Shown: positions 53,842 through 62,864 of the stretch, piece after piece | Layout: each line of letters opens with the position of its first letter | Numbering within the stretch: the first letter of the stretch is position 1 | Notes under the pieces: model-generated | Told to the model about the DNA's origin: nothing | What the model saw: the letters and a program-made list of their open reading frames with translations, nothing else | Databases searched by the model: none | Program-made: the position numbers and the translations under genes | Origin: Pieris napi | Lineage: Eukaryota; Arthropoda; Insecta; Lepidoptera; Pieridae | NCBI RefSeq assembly: GCF_905475465.1 | Contig: NC_062241.1 | Location: 13,206,001-13,270,000, forward strand | Reading direction: 5' to 3' | Length of the DNA stretch: 64,000 nucleotides

Positions 53842-54126
53842 GCCCTTATGCGGACATATTCGCCTGAATTCCCTGGGTTGAATGCCTTGTGCGACCCCCG
53901 GGGAATTCAATGCGGTGCCAGATGTCATTCATTCAGAATGGATGTGTCTGGCACTGCAGGTGATATGGAGGGCCTAGGAGGAATTTTTAGTGGGTCGGGT
54001 TTCTCCCCTCTGGTTAGCAGAGGGATAAGAGATAACCATCCCCACAGTCCCCGCGGTAGCGACTGCATACGCCCGCGGGCCTGCAATTGTGCATTTTAAC
54101 CTCCTTCATAAAAAAAAAAAAAAAAA

Positions 54127-54206
54127 GGTTAGGTTAGGTTAGGTTAGGTTAGGTTAGGTTAGGTTAGGTTAGGTTAGGTTAGGTTAGGTTAGGTTAGGTT
54201 AGGTTA
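54127..54206 (+). repeat. (TTAGG)n array, 16 units
   Basis: GGTTA units directly after the poly(A) of the SART-like element and directly before the 5'-truncated copy. Confidence 0.97.
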
Positions 54207-55196
54207 ATCCCAAGCCCTGTACGGGTGCCCAGTATGGGCTGATAGGTTGTCCCGGCAAAACAAACAAATTCTCAAGCGAGCCCAAAAATCAATAATGATC
54301 AGGGTTGCGCGGGCGTATCGCACGGTGTCATACGATGCCGTGTGTTTGATCGCAGGTTCCGCGCCCTGGCACCTCGAAGCTACCGCTCTGGCTGACGTCT
54401 ATTGGCGCAGGGCTGATGCACGCGAAGCGGGAACTGAACCAGCCACTGAGACCATACGCTCCTGGCGCCTGGACGCCGGCCAGCGCGTGATACTAGATTG
54501 GAGGGCCGAGTTGGACGGTGCACAAATGGGACGGAATACGGTAAATGCGATCTTGCCCGTCCTGAACGAGTGGCTGGAGAAGAAGCGTGGTCCTTTGACT
54601 TTTCGTCTGGTGCAGGTCATATCAGGACACGGCTGTTTTGGCAAATACCTCCACCGCATCAGACGGGAACTGACCTCTGCGTGTCACCATTGCCAGGAAC
54701 TTGTTGACGATGCCGCACACACATTAGCGGCTTGTCCGGCGTGGGCGGAAGAAAGGCGCAACCTGGTTGCAGCCTTTGGGACAGATCTGAGCCTTTCTAC
54801 AATAATAAAGAAGGCTGTGGCCGATTTAGAGAAGTGGACAGTTTTATCCACATACTGTGGCGTGGTAATGCGGTGTAAAGAGCAAGCCGAGAGGGCCCGG
54901 GAAGTCCATGTGGAGTCCTCTTAAAATTGTAATTATGTGTGTGTATATGTATATAAATATAAACTTATTATGAGAGTCGCGTAAGCGGCATTCGCTGGAC
55001 GGGGCGCGGTGAAAAGGCCTAGCTGTTACCCGCCCTCGTCCCATAGCGAACAGTGGGCCCTGGTGGTTTTAGTGGGTATGGGGTCATCACTTTAAGACCT
55101 TGACCCCCACACTCCCCGCGCCATTTAACAATTTGCCCAGGCGCGGGCGCCCGTAATCGGGTTTCCCCAGGAAAAAAAAAAAAAAAAAAAAAAAAA
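54207..55196 (+). mobile_element. 5'-truncated SART-like LINE
   Basis: Starts abruptly after TTAGG repeats, inside ORF2. The frame runs to the stop at 54922-54924 and includes CLIAGSAPWHLEATALADVY and the knuckle CHHCQELVDDAAHTLAAC. A 3' UTR and poly(A) (55172-55196) follow, then GGTTAGG. The protein differs clearly from that of the full SART-like element, so this is a second SART-like family or subfamily. Truncation removes endonuclease and RT. Confidence 0.8.
54218..54924 (+). pseudogene. C-terminal remnant of a SART-like ORF2
   Basis: About 235 codons. The best internal methionine-like start is at 54247, but the reading is continuous with the truncated ORF2 from about 54,218 (YGCPVWADRLSRQNKQ). 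It contains the thumb and C-terminal regions and the CCHC knuckle only. No enzyme activity is expected. Confidence 0.75.
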
Positions 55197-55210
55197 GGTT
55201 AGGTTAGGTT
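55197..55210 (+). repeat. 14-bp TTAGG remnant between two poly(A) tails
   Basis: GGTTAGGTTAGGTT separates the poly(A) of the plus-strand copy from the poly(T) (poly(A) on the minus strand) of the TRAS-like element. It is the only telomeric sequence left between two tail-to-tail insertions. Confidence 0.95.
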
Positions 55211-55581
55211 TTTTTTTTTTTTTTTTTTTTACACCTAATAGGCCTACCTTCCCCGGCTACTTTCTCGCACAGGGTCGTTGTCTAAGCTAAACTTCCATCA
55301 TTTCTATCATCCTTCCTCAAAATAATTGACACACAGCTTTATTTTTTATTAGGGTTTTAGACATAATATCAGTATCACAGTTTCAGTTACATTTTTTAAT
55401 ATCCTATTTTTATCTTTTTCTTTACTCTATCTATTTATCCTTACATTTCTATCACAGTCAGTCTCTTATTTTCCTACTTTTATCTATATCCTTACATTAA
55501 TTATTTTCAACACATTCCTATCCAGAGACGGGGCCCGCGACGCGGGCGGCTTTTACTTTTCCGTGAGTATTCTTATAATAC

Positions 55582-58500
55582 TCATTGGCAAGTGGGCGCC
55601 GGCCGCCTCGCGGTCCCCGCCCCGGCCTTACTCTCATTGAACTTAGCTGTTCTTTTGGTAATTTTTTGGCAAAAATCCTCCAGGTGCGATCTGTTACAGA
55701 CTAGCATGTCGGGCAGTCCCTGAAGACTAAGCGACATGCCCGTCATCTGTTCCAGGTCGCATCTGGAGGAGGCAAAAATGGGGCACTCCAGAAGTAGGTG
55801 TGGGATGGATTGTTCCACCCCACTCTCACATTCGCAGTCAGGTTTTTCTTTCAGCCTGAAACGGCACAGGTACTCGGCAAAGGGCCCATGGCCTGTGAGG
55901 ACCTGTGCCATCCCGGGACTGAATCTTTTCTCTCGGATTTGTTTATGTGCCCTTGTAATATTTGGCAGGAACAGTTTGGTTATTCCCCCTGTTATCCCTT
56001 CCTTATATCTTCGATCCCATTCTTCTATAGTTTTTCTTCTCACTTCTTTCCTGATGTATGAGAGCGGGTACTCTACGTGAGCTGCTTTGACTTTCGAGGT
56101 CTCCGCAGCGGCTCTCGCGAGTTCGTCCGCCCTCTCATTCCCCTCCGTGCCGACGTGCGCTTTCACCCAGTGGAGCTTTATATTCTGGCCCTTTTTAAGG
56201 CTCTCCACCAGGTGTCTGCGGATCTCGACTACTCGGGGGTTTCGAGAGCGTCCGCCCGCAATCGCCTCGAGCGAAGACCGCGAGTCGCTGCAGATGTTCA
56301 CGTCAGTACCCGCTATCATCGCCTCCCTCACTGCACCGACGAGAGCCGCCAGCTCTGCTTGATATACGGTGCAGTAAGGGGCCATCTTTATCTTTTTCCA
56401 TTTTCGCTCTCTTCCTCCTTCCCATTTCGTCCATGCTGCCCCTACTCCTTTCTCCGTCTTACTACCGTCTGTGTAGATAGCTGTTATGTAGTCATTTTGT
56501 ATTAGGCCAGGGTCAGTTGTGATGGCGAAGCTTATCTCCGGTTTTTCCGCGGGATGGGGTTGTTCTAAAGCAGGTACGGCTAGCTCAATCCGGTCTCCTT
56601 CGCGTATGAACGGAGACGACCCCCTTCTGGCCTCAAACATCGCGGCGGCTTCTTCCACCCTGAGGTCGAGGGGCAGTATCCCCGCCAATAGCGTCGCGGA
56701 ATTTAGCGATGCCGTCCTGTAGGTCTTTGCTATTTTCTGTGCAAAAGCCCTCTGCACCGTCTCCAGTTTTTTCTTCGTGCACAGTTTCTTAACTGTCGGT
56801 GCCCAGGCTGCCGACGCGTACGTAATTATCGGCTCTATGACGGCTTGGTATACCTGGTGTACCATGTCTCCCGTCATTCCCCATTCCAGCTTCGCCATTC
56901 TAGCTACTTTTTTATGAATATCCGCCGCTTTTCTTGTGACATTTTGCACATGCTTGTTAAACGTTAGCCCTTCGTCTATAGTCAGCCCCAGTAATTTAAT
57001 TTCCTTCTCTAATGCTATGTCCTGTCCATTCATTCTTATTCTTGGGGTATCGAACTTCAATCTTCGCGTCAGGACCATTGCTTTGGTTTTTTGTGGCGCG
57101 AAGTTGAGCTTGTTCTCGATACCCCACTTCCTCACATACTCGAGGGCAACGTTCGCTCGGTTTTCGATGGAGTGCGTGTCCGTTCCGCTGAACATCAGCA
57201 CAACATCGTCTGCGAAAGCTTGTGCGTATGTCCCATCCTCTTCTAGTTCGACCAGTAGTGGGTCGAGCAAGATGTTCCAGAAGGTGGGCCCGCTAATCGA
57301 GCCCTGAATGCATCCCTTTTCAGGTTGCCTCACATTCTCTCTGTTTGCGTAGCGGACCACCACCTTCCTGCCTTTGAAGTAGTCTTCCACTACCAGCCTT
57401 AGTTGCTTGGGACAGTCTTTCTTTGCTAGTTGGTACTTGATCGCCGGCCACCATGCGTTGTCGAAAGCCCCCTCGATATCTAGCGACACCATCAGCACTA
57501 TTTCCTTGTTTTTAATGTGGCTCCTCGCTTTTGTCAAGATATCGTAGAGGGCATCCTCCGTGCTCTTTCCTGGCATGAATCCATACTGCCTCCTGCTCAT
57601 CCTGGGGAGTAGGCTATGTCTTATTCTATTTATGATCACCTTTTCTAGGATCTTCCCCATGACTGGCAACAGGCCTATTGGACGGTAGGATTTGGCGGCC
57701 GCGTAATCCTCCTTTCCTGGCTTCCTCAGTACCACTATCGTGCATTCCTTCCATAGATCGGGGAAGCATCCCACTTCGAGGCATTTGTTGAAGATGGCCA
57801 AGGGAACCTCCGGGTTCGCCGTGATAGCTGCGCAGCAGATATCCGCAGTGAGTCCGTCAGCCCCCGGGGCCTTCCTCGGGTTGAAGCTTCTAGCAGTGCT
57901 GATGAGCTCCGCCATTGTGATTGGCACTTCATCAGCACTACTTCCCTGCAAGCTGCTGGTCATTTCCTCAACCGTTTTCCTCATTCTTTGATGGATGTCA
58001 TCATCCATCTCACAATTGTCAGGCGGGAAGAATTTCTGTGCCAGCAGCTGCACCGATTCTTCGGAGTTCAGTGAAATGCCCTTCTCTATTAGCGTGGTGT
58101 CTTCCCTGATCCCTTCCGCCTTTCTAATTATTTTATATATTCTGTCCCATAAGCTTTCCCCTTCTTGCTTCGTGCAGAGTTTTTTCCACCCTTCCTTTTG
58201 AGCCCTTTCGATCTCTTCTTCGTATATCTTTTTTGCCTCCAGGTAGGCAGTTATTACGTACTCTCTCCTCCTGGGAGCTGCGTATGAGATCCGTTTCTTT
58301 TTTCTGACCATGTCTTTCTTAAGGGCCTCTATTTCTTTGTTCCACCAGGGTGGATTGAAGTTTTTTCTTTTTTGTTTAATTTTGGGGATATGTTTTTCTG
58401 CGGCTTTTTTAATTGATTTCGAATATTCCGTTACTATGTTATTGACCCTGGCCTTCGTGTCCAGTTCTTTTATTTTGTCAGTATTTATTCCCTTATTTGT

Positions 58501-59319
58501 CATGTCCGTCCTTAACTTGTTCTTAAAATCCTCCCAGTCTGCATTTTTGGTACTGTATATGCGGGTCGTCTTCGGTAGGGTGTGCGTTTGGGGTTTTTGA
58601 AGGGCTGTAGTCACAAAAATCGTGTTATGGTCTGAACTAGTAATAGAAGTATCAACCCACCATCTCGTTACCTTACTGAGGAGGGCCGTTGTGCATACTG
58701 TGATATCTACTGCACTCGTGTATCTACGGCCCCCTCTTACGGTGTCGAAGGTGGGTGTGTTGCCACAATTTAGGATGTTCAGCCCTTCTTCTTCAAGGAA
58801 CCCTCGTAGTTCCTTTCCTCGTGTGTCTTCGTTTCGGCTCCCCCACCATTCACTCCATGCATTCACGTCCCCTCCAATTAGTACCATCTTGGTTTTTAGT
58901 CTCTTCGTGAAGCTTCCTAGTTGTACGAGGTATGGTTCGATGGGTTCATCGCCTTCGAAGTACACTGAAATTATCCCTATCTCCCACTGGTCCGTTCTCA
59001 GGACGGCAGCCACTATGTTTTCCGTTATTAGAGTTTTGTCTTGTAGGACCTCGATGTGCTCGTCGAAAACAAGTATCGCCGCCTTCACCGGTTTCTCTCC
59101 AGTGGGTACGCACTGCACTACTCTGTACATAGGGCTTTCTGCCATCTGTTTACTGGCCCCTATGTACGGTTCCTGGAGTAGTGCTATTTTCACGTTTCTA
59201 CCGCCCGCTTCTTTTATAAACTCCTGGATCGCGATTCTCTTTTTTCTAAGGTTCGCTTGTGCCAGGAGAAAGCCGGTAATATTATTGGTGCCCTCGGCTT
59301 TTTTAGCAATACGCGTAGC
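55582..59319 (-). CDS. TRAS-like ORF2: endonuclease, reverse transcriptase and RNase H
   Basis: The frame opens at 59319, overlapping the end of ORF1 by 17 nt in the +1 frame, and runs to 55582. There is no ATG before the endonuclease: it reads TNNITGFLLAQANLRKKRI, then VKIALLQEPYIG; a GTG at 59193 is the first common alternative codon. Endonuclease motifs: LLQEPYIG, GGDVNAWSEWWGS, SSDHNTIFV. RT motifs: YRPIGLLPVMGKILEKV, SLDIEGAFDNAWW, GCIQGSISGPTFWN and FADDVVLM. A complete RNase H follows (about residues 905-1030 counted from 59193): YTDGSKTEKG, YQAELAALVGA, CSDSRSSLEA, GNERADELAR, so all four acidic residues are present. A CECESGVEQSIPHLLLEC knuckle ends it. Initiation must be non-AUG, by reinitiation or by +1 frameshift from ORF1. 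Confidence 0.88.
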   Translation of the reverse strand, partial: ATRIAKKAEGTNNITGFLLAQANLRKKRIAIQEFIKEAGGRNVKIALLQEPYIGASKQMAESPMYRVVQCVPTGEKPVKAAILVFDEHIEVLQDKTLITENIVAAVLRTDQWEIGIISVYFEGDEPIEPYLVQLGSFTKRLKTKMVLIGGDVNAWSEWWGSRNEDTRGKELRGFLEEEGLNILNCGNTPTFDTVRGGRRYTSAVDITVCTTALLSKVTRWWVDTSITSSDHNTIFVTTALQKPQTHTLPKTTRIYSTKNADWEDFKNKLRTDMTNKGINTDKIKELDTKARVNNIVTEYSKSIKKAAEKHIPKIKQKRKNFNPPWWNKEIEALKKDMVRKKKRISYAAPRRREYVITAYLEAKKIYEEEIERAQKEGWKKLCTKQEGESLWDRIYKIIRKAEGIREDTTLIEKGISLNSEESVQLLAQKFFPPDNCEMDDDIHQRMRKTVEEMTSSLQGSSADEVPITMAELISTARSFNPRKAPGADGLTADICCAAITANPEVPLAIFNKCLEVGCFPDLWKECTIVVLRKPGKEDYAAAKSYRPIGLLPVMGKILEKVIINRIRHSLLPRMSRRQYGFMPGKSTEDALYDILTKARSHIKNKEIVLMVSLDIEGAFDNAWWPAIKYQLAKKDCPKQLRLVVEDYFKGRKVVVRYANRENVRQPEKGCIQGSISGPTFWNILLDPLLVELEEDGTYAQAFADDVVLMFSGTDTHSIENRANVALEYVRKWGIENKLNFAPQKTKAMVLTRRLKFDTPRIRMNGQDIALEKEIKLLGLTIDEGLTFNKHVQNVTRKAADIHKKVARMAKLEWGMTGDMVHQVYQAVIEPIITYASAAWAPTVKKLCTKKKLETVQRAFAQKIAKTYRTASLNSATLLAGILPLDLRVEEAAAMFEARRGSSPFIREGDRIELAVPALEQPHPAEKPEISFAITTDPGLIQNDYITAIYTDGSKTEKGVGAAWTKWEGGRERKWKKIKMAPYCTVYQAELAALVGAVREAMIAGTDVNICSDSRSSLEAIAGGRSRNPRVVEIRRHLVESLKKGQNIKLHWVKAHVGTEGNERADELARAAAETSKVKAAHVEYPLSYIRKEVRRKTIEEWDRRYKEGITGGITKLFLPNITRAHKQIREKRFSPGMAQVLTGHGPFAEYLCRFRLKEKPDCECESGVEQSIPHLLLECPIFASSRCDLEQMTGMSLSLQGLPDMLVCNRSHLEDFCQKITKRTAKFNESKAGAGTARRPAPTCQ

Positions 59320-60679
59320 TTAGCCTCGCCGCCTTGTCCCACCCCTGCCGGGTTGGACAGCTCTGGCTGAAGGCCCCGTGCTCCGCGTTTCTTCCTTTTA
59401 TTGATATACAGTTGACGCAGCTGGGAGGTTTACCTTCCTTTTGGATCTGGCAATCTGCCCTCAAATGGGCTCCTCCGCAATGACTGCACACCTCGGTCTC
59501 CTTTTTACAATGTCTGCGGGTATGTCCGTACCCCAGACACATAGTGCACTGGACCAGAGGGGATTGGTCCTCTACCCAAACCCGCTGCAGGTCCACGTGT
59601 ATCCTGCCAGCCGCTGTTAATGATTGCCAGAGTTTTGGCGTGACCTGCAGGACCACGTGGCTCTCCAGGGGGTTTCTCGCCTTTCTTCTATATTTTTCTA
59701 TAATTGTTAGGTCCCGTTCCTCCAGGTGTGCAGTCACATTTCTGTTTTGGTTTTTGATGGCCCGGGTAATGTCTTCTGTCGTGTTGCAGGACAGGAGATT
59801 TTTAATTTTAATTAATGGGTTTTTATTTAAGGTGTCCTTCACCATCATTTCTTCCCCTAATTTTTCTTTGATTTTATTCCTTTCCTCCTCCGTCCTGCAT
59901 CCCACTACGACCTTCCCGTCTCTGGCTCTTCTTATTTTTGCTACCTGCCAGCCTTCTTCTTTTGCATTTAACAGATGCCGGATGTTCTGCATCGTGTCCT
60001 CTGCCGTGTCTGTCGCACTCTTAGGCGCCACAACGACAGAGTGTAGCGTAGGTTTCTGTCCTCCCGGGCCTTCTTTTCGATTTTGGCCCTGACCGAGATT
60101 TTCCTTCGTCGCTTCTGCATACGACCTCATTTTCCTTTCCCAGATGTTATGCCTTTCTATTTCTCTCTTTTCTTTTTCCTCCAACTCTTTCCTAATCTCG
60201 GTCAGGATGCTTTCATTTTTCTGTTTTGCCAGATCCTCCATATTTTTTCTAAATTTTTCCAATTTCTTGTTCTCCATTTCCATTCTTTCTATTTGTTTGT
60301 GTAGCTTTTCGTTTATATCTATTTTTGCTTCATTTTTCTGTTTGGGTGTTTGTTGTTGTGGGTTCCTCTGTATCTCCTCTTCGGCCTCTTTGACTATCTG
60401 GTACAGCCGCTTGACAGCTGACTGTACCCCTGTTTTAATATCCGTTTTTATGTTCCTGGACTCCGCCAGGTGCGCCATTGCCTTCAGATAGCAGTTTTTG
60501 GCTTCTTTTTCCCTGGCCAGAGCGGGAGCAGGAGACTTACCTCCCCCACCCGCCCCGGTCAGGGAAGCCTCTTTTGCCACCTTTGGGGCCTGGCTAGAGG
60601 CCTCCTCCCACTTATCGATACTGCGCCTGATGGCAGGCGCCGATGACTGACTTTTCGGTGGAGTACGTAGACCCAGCAT
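59303..60679 (-). CDS. TRAS-like ORF1 protein (Gag-like, three CCHC knuckles)
   Basis: 458 residues from ATG 60679. A basic/Ala-rich N-terminus is followed by a long charged coiled coil at about 120-195 (KLHKQIERMEMENKKLEKF, then LEEKEKREIERHNIWERKM), suited to multimerisation. An RRM-like middle section (IKIKNLLSCNTTEDITRAI; LTIIEKYRRKARNPLESH) comes next, then knuckles CTMCLGYGHTRRHC, CSHCGGAHLRADC and CVNCISIKGRNAEH. It ends SYAYC at TAA 59303. Its role is packaging element RNA and probably directing the RNP to telomeric chromatin. Confidence 0.85.
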   Translation of the reverse strand: MLGLRTPPKSQSSAPAIRRSIDKWEEASSQAPKVAKEASLTGAGGGGKSPAPALAREKEAKNCYLKAMAHLAESRNIKTDIKTGVQSAVKRLYQIVKEAEEEIQRNPQQQTPKQKNEAKIDINEKLHKQIERMEMENKKLEKFRKNMEDLAKQKNESILTEIRKELEEKEKREIERHNIWERKMRSYAEATKENLGQGQNRKEGPGGQKPTLHSVVVAPKSATDTAEDTMQNIRHLLNAKEEGWQVAKIRRARDGKVVVGCRTEEERNKIKEKLGEEMMVKDTLNKNPLIKIKNLLSCNTTEDITRAIKNQNRNVTAHLEERDLTIIEKYRRKARNPLESHVVLQVTPKLWQSLTAAGRIHVDLQRVWVEDQSPLVQCTMCLGYGHTRRHCKKETEVCSHCGGAHLRADCQIQKEGKPPSCVNCISIKGRNAEHGAFSQSCPTRQGWDKAARLSYAYC

Positions 60680-60719
60680 TTTGCCTATTAGGAATTGTCA
60701 GTGGTAAAATTTAACGATC

Positions 60720-61200
60720 GTTCAATTGAGTACTTAGTCTAAGGTCTACCCCCAATAGGGTGGTAGCCGTGTCAATAATATATTATTTAAATACAATAAT
60801 TTAAATTATCCAATAAAACTTATTCTAGGGTCTACTCCCAATAGGGTAGTAGCCGTGTCAGTAAATTATTATTTATATACAAAATTTAAATCTACAATAA
60901 AACTTATTTTAGGGTCTACTCCCAATAGGGTAGTAGCCTTGTCAGTAAAATATTTTTATATACAAAATTTAAATCTACAGTAAAACTTATTTTAGGGTCT
61001 ACTCCCAATAGGGTAGTAGCCGTGTCAATATAATATTATTATTATACAATTTTTGAAATATACAATAAAACTTATTCTAGGGTCTACTCCCAATAGGGTA
61101 GTAGCCGTGTCAGTAATTATTATTTATATACAATTTAAATATACAGTAAAACTTATTTTAGGGTCTACTCCCAATAGGGTAGTAACCGTCAATTAAAACT
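60720..61200 (-). repeat. Tandem repeats of about 80-100 bp in the TRAS-like 5' UTR
   Basis: Six copies of a unit containing GTCTACTCCCAATAGGGTAG, at about 60,733, 60,832, 60,913, 60,997, 61,081 and 61,160, separated by AT-rich spacers. CTAC-CCC and GGG-GTAG arms within each unit can pair, so each is a small hairpin. Variable-number 5' UTR repeats often act as LINE promoters; that role here is inferred. Confidence 0.85.
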
Positions 61201-61339
61201 TAGCCTACTTTCTTATCTAACTTAAAACTAGTGTCTTTTCCCAAAAGGGAAAAGGCAGTCAATAAAGCTATATGTTTCAGGTCCTCGGGAAGGGCTGGTA
61301 TAATTTAGAAATAAAATACGCGCGCTGGACCGTCCGCCC

Positions 61340-61560
61340 TAGTCGACGATGTGTGTGTGTGTGTATAAGTGTGGTGGTCAGGTGACTCCCCTCTTTGAGT
61401 GGAGTCAAATGAGCCGTCACACTTAGTGTTTATGGTGTTTTGTGTGTGTGTGTGTGTGTAAGTCACTTGTGTGTGTGTGTAGTTAGGTGCGGTAGCTATA
61501 AAAAGACTCCCCTCTTTGAGTGGAGTCGTTTGAGCCGTCGCACCTGTATGTTGTTATTTT
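61340..61560 (-). repeat. GT microsatellites and two copies of a hairpin box
   Basis: TGTGTGTG runs at about 61,350, 61,442 and 61,470. Two copies of GACTCCCCTCTTTGAGTGGA plus GTC (about 61,382 and 61,508) have GACTCC/GGAGTC arms and are each followed by GAGCCGTC and a CAC triplet. This is part of the TRAS-like 5' UTR. Confidence 0.7.
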
Positions 61561-61627
61561 GATGGGTGGTCAGGCGGACGTGTCCGTGGGTTAGGTGCGT
61601 TTTTTATATATTTATATTCCCCTAATT

Positions 61628-62744
61628 TGTCCAAACTTGCTAAGTATACGTATACTACGTATACAAGTCCGCTGCCAAAATTGCCGAAAAACGCACCGTT
61701 TTCGAGTTATTAACTGCCAAAAGATTTTAATATTTCAAAAGTTTTAGAAATTTTTAATAAATTTAATAAATTTTGAAAATTTGGAATTTAAAATTTTTGA
61801 ATTTCGATCCTGGTAGGGGCGGGCCAGGCGGACAAATCCAATATATTAATATATATTAATATATTGATCTGCCCTTAAAAACGCGAAAAAACCAACCGTT
61901 CCCGAGATATTTGTGTTTTCTTCCTGGTTTCTTCCCGTCGCTGCAGCTCCGCTCGGGTTGGTCCGATCTTCTGGTTCGAACCGTCGTCAAGTTCAGCTCG
62001 CAGAGGGCTATCCAACGACGTATCGCACCTTTCCAGAAAATTTGGATTTCGCCGACCACGTGCCACGTGGTTTTTGCGTTTTTATGTCGTAACTTTTTTA
62101 TTTTTGATGGTAAAAATCCTTGCGACCCTTCAGCAGACGCGTCTTTGTGAGTTCTATCGAGTGACGTTATTTAAATTGGGGGTCACCGCTTTAGTTTTTA
62201 AGTTTTTGAGCTTTAAGTTGTTTTTTATTAGGTTATTTTTGGTTTTTCAGTTATATAATTTTTTCCCCAAGGCATATATTTTAGAAAATTATGTTAATCG
62301 ACTCGTCTTTTTGAGCCGCGTCTTTTGGTGTATAGCACTTGTGGGGGCCGGCTCTAATTCTCCGACCAGTGGTCACGCCCCTTTTTTATTTTATTTAAAT
62401 TTCTCAAAAACCTTTATCCGTAAAAATCCAAGATTGGTGTCAAAAGATGCGGCTTAGCAAGGCGCATCCAGCGATGCGAAGAAAAGCACAGGTCACCGAT
62501 CAAATACGTGCGTCGCACTCACTTTTGTCACTGTTTTTTCACTTTTTTGTTGTTTTTTGAACTTTTTAGTCACTTTTATTCACTTTTTATTAAACAATAT
62601 TTATATATTTAGATTCGCCGTCGCGAGACGCACAAAATGATGTATCGCGATGTTTATTTCGCGACAAAAATCCTATTTTTGGGATTTTTAGTTTGCGGAG
62701 CTAAACGGTTTTGCTGCTTACGCGACGGCGGTTCGACTGCGACT
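61628..62744 (-). promoter_or_regulatory. Distal 5' UTR of the TRAS-like element
   Basis: The first 1.1 kb of the element, duplicated at 46014-47127. In sense orientation, roughly 45-85 nt from the 5' end, it contains TTTAGCTCCGCAAACTA followed by AAAAATCC, 7 nt, GGATTTTTGT, resembling the SART-like leader. A 67-codon open frame (62059-61856) is kept in both copies but looks non-coding. Confidence 0.6.
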
Positions 62745-62864
62745 GGTTAGGTTAGGTTAGGTTAGGTTAGGTTAGGTTAGGTTAGGTTAGGTTAGGTTAG
62801 GTTAGGTTAGGTTAGGTTAGGTTAGGTTAGGTTAGGTTAGGTTAGGTTAGGTTAGGTTAGGTTA
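62745..62864 (+). repeat. (TTAGG)n array, 24 units
   Basis: Uninterrupted GGTTA units, 120 bp, between the TRAS-like 5' end and the next SART-like 5' units. Confidence 0.97.

Larger units (their letters stand above)
47237..54126 (+). mobile_element. SART-like telomere-repeat LINE, apparently full length
   Basis: R1-clade non-LTR element flanked by (TTAGG)n on both sides, poly(A) at 54110-54126 and about 6.9 kb long, close to Bombyx SART1 (6.7 kb). The sense strand is the TTAGG strand, the orientation known for SART; the name is assigned on that basis and on ORF layout. Order: two tRNA-like 5' units (47237-47804), 5' UTR (47805-48596), ORF1, ORF2, 3' UTR (53842-54109), poly(A). Both ORFs are open, so it may be active. 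Confidence 0.8.
55211..62744 (-). mobile_element. TRAS-like telomere-repeat LINE, apparently full length
   Basis: R1-clade element of about 7.5 kb on the minus strand (Bombyx TRAS1 is about 7.8 kb). The 5' end abuts (TTAGG)n at 62745. Its order is: a 2.1 kb 5' UTR with tandem repeats, ORF1 (60679-59303), ORF2 (to 55582), 3' UTR, and poly(A) seen as T-run 55211-55230. The sense strand is the CCTAA strand, the TRAS orientation. The 5' boundary is confirmed by the second copy at 47127. Both frames are open, so it may be active. The name rests on orientation, size and domains. Confidence 0.78.
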
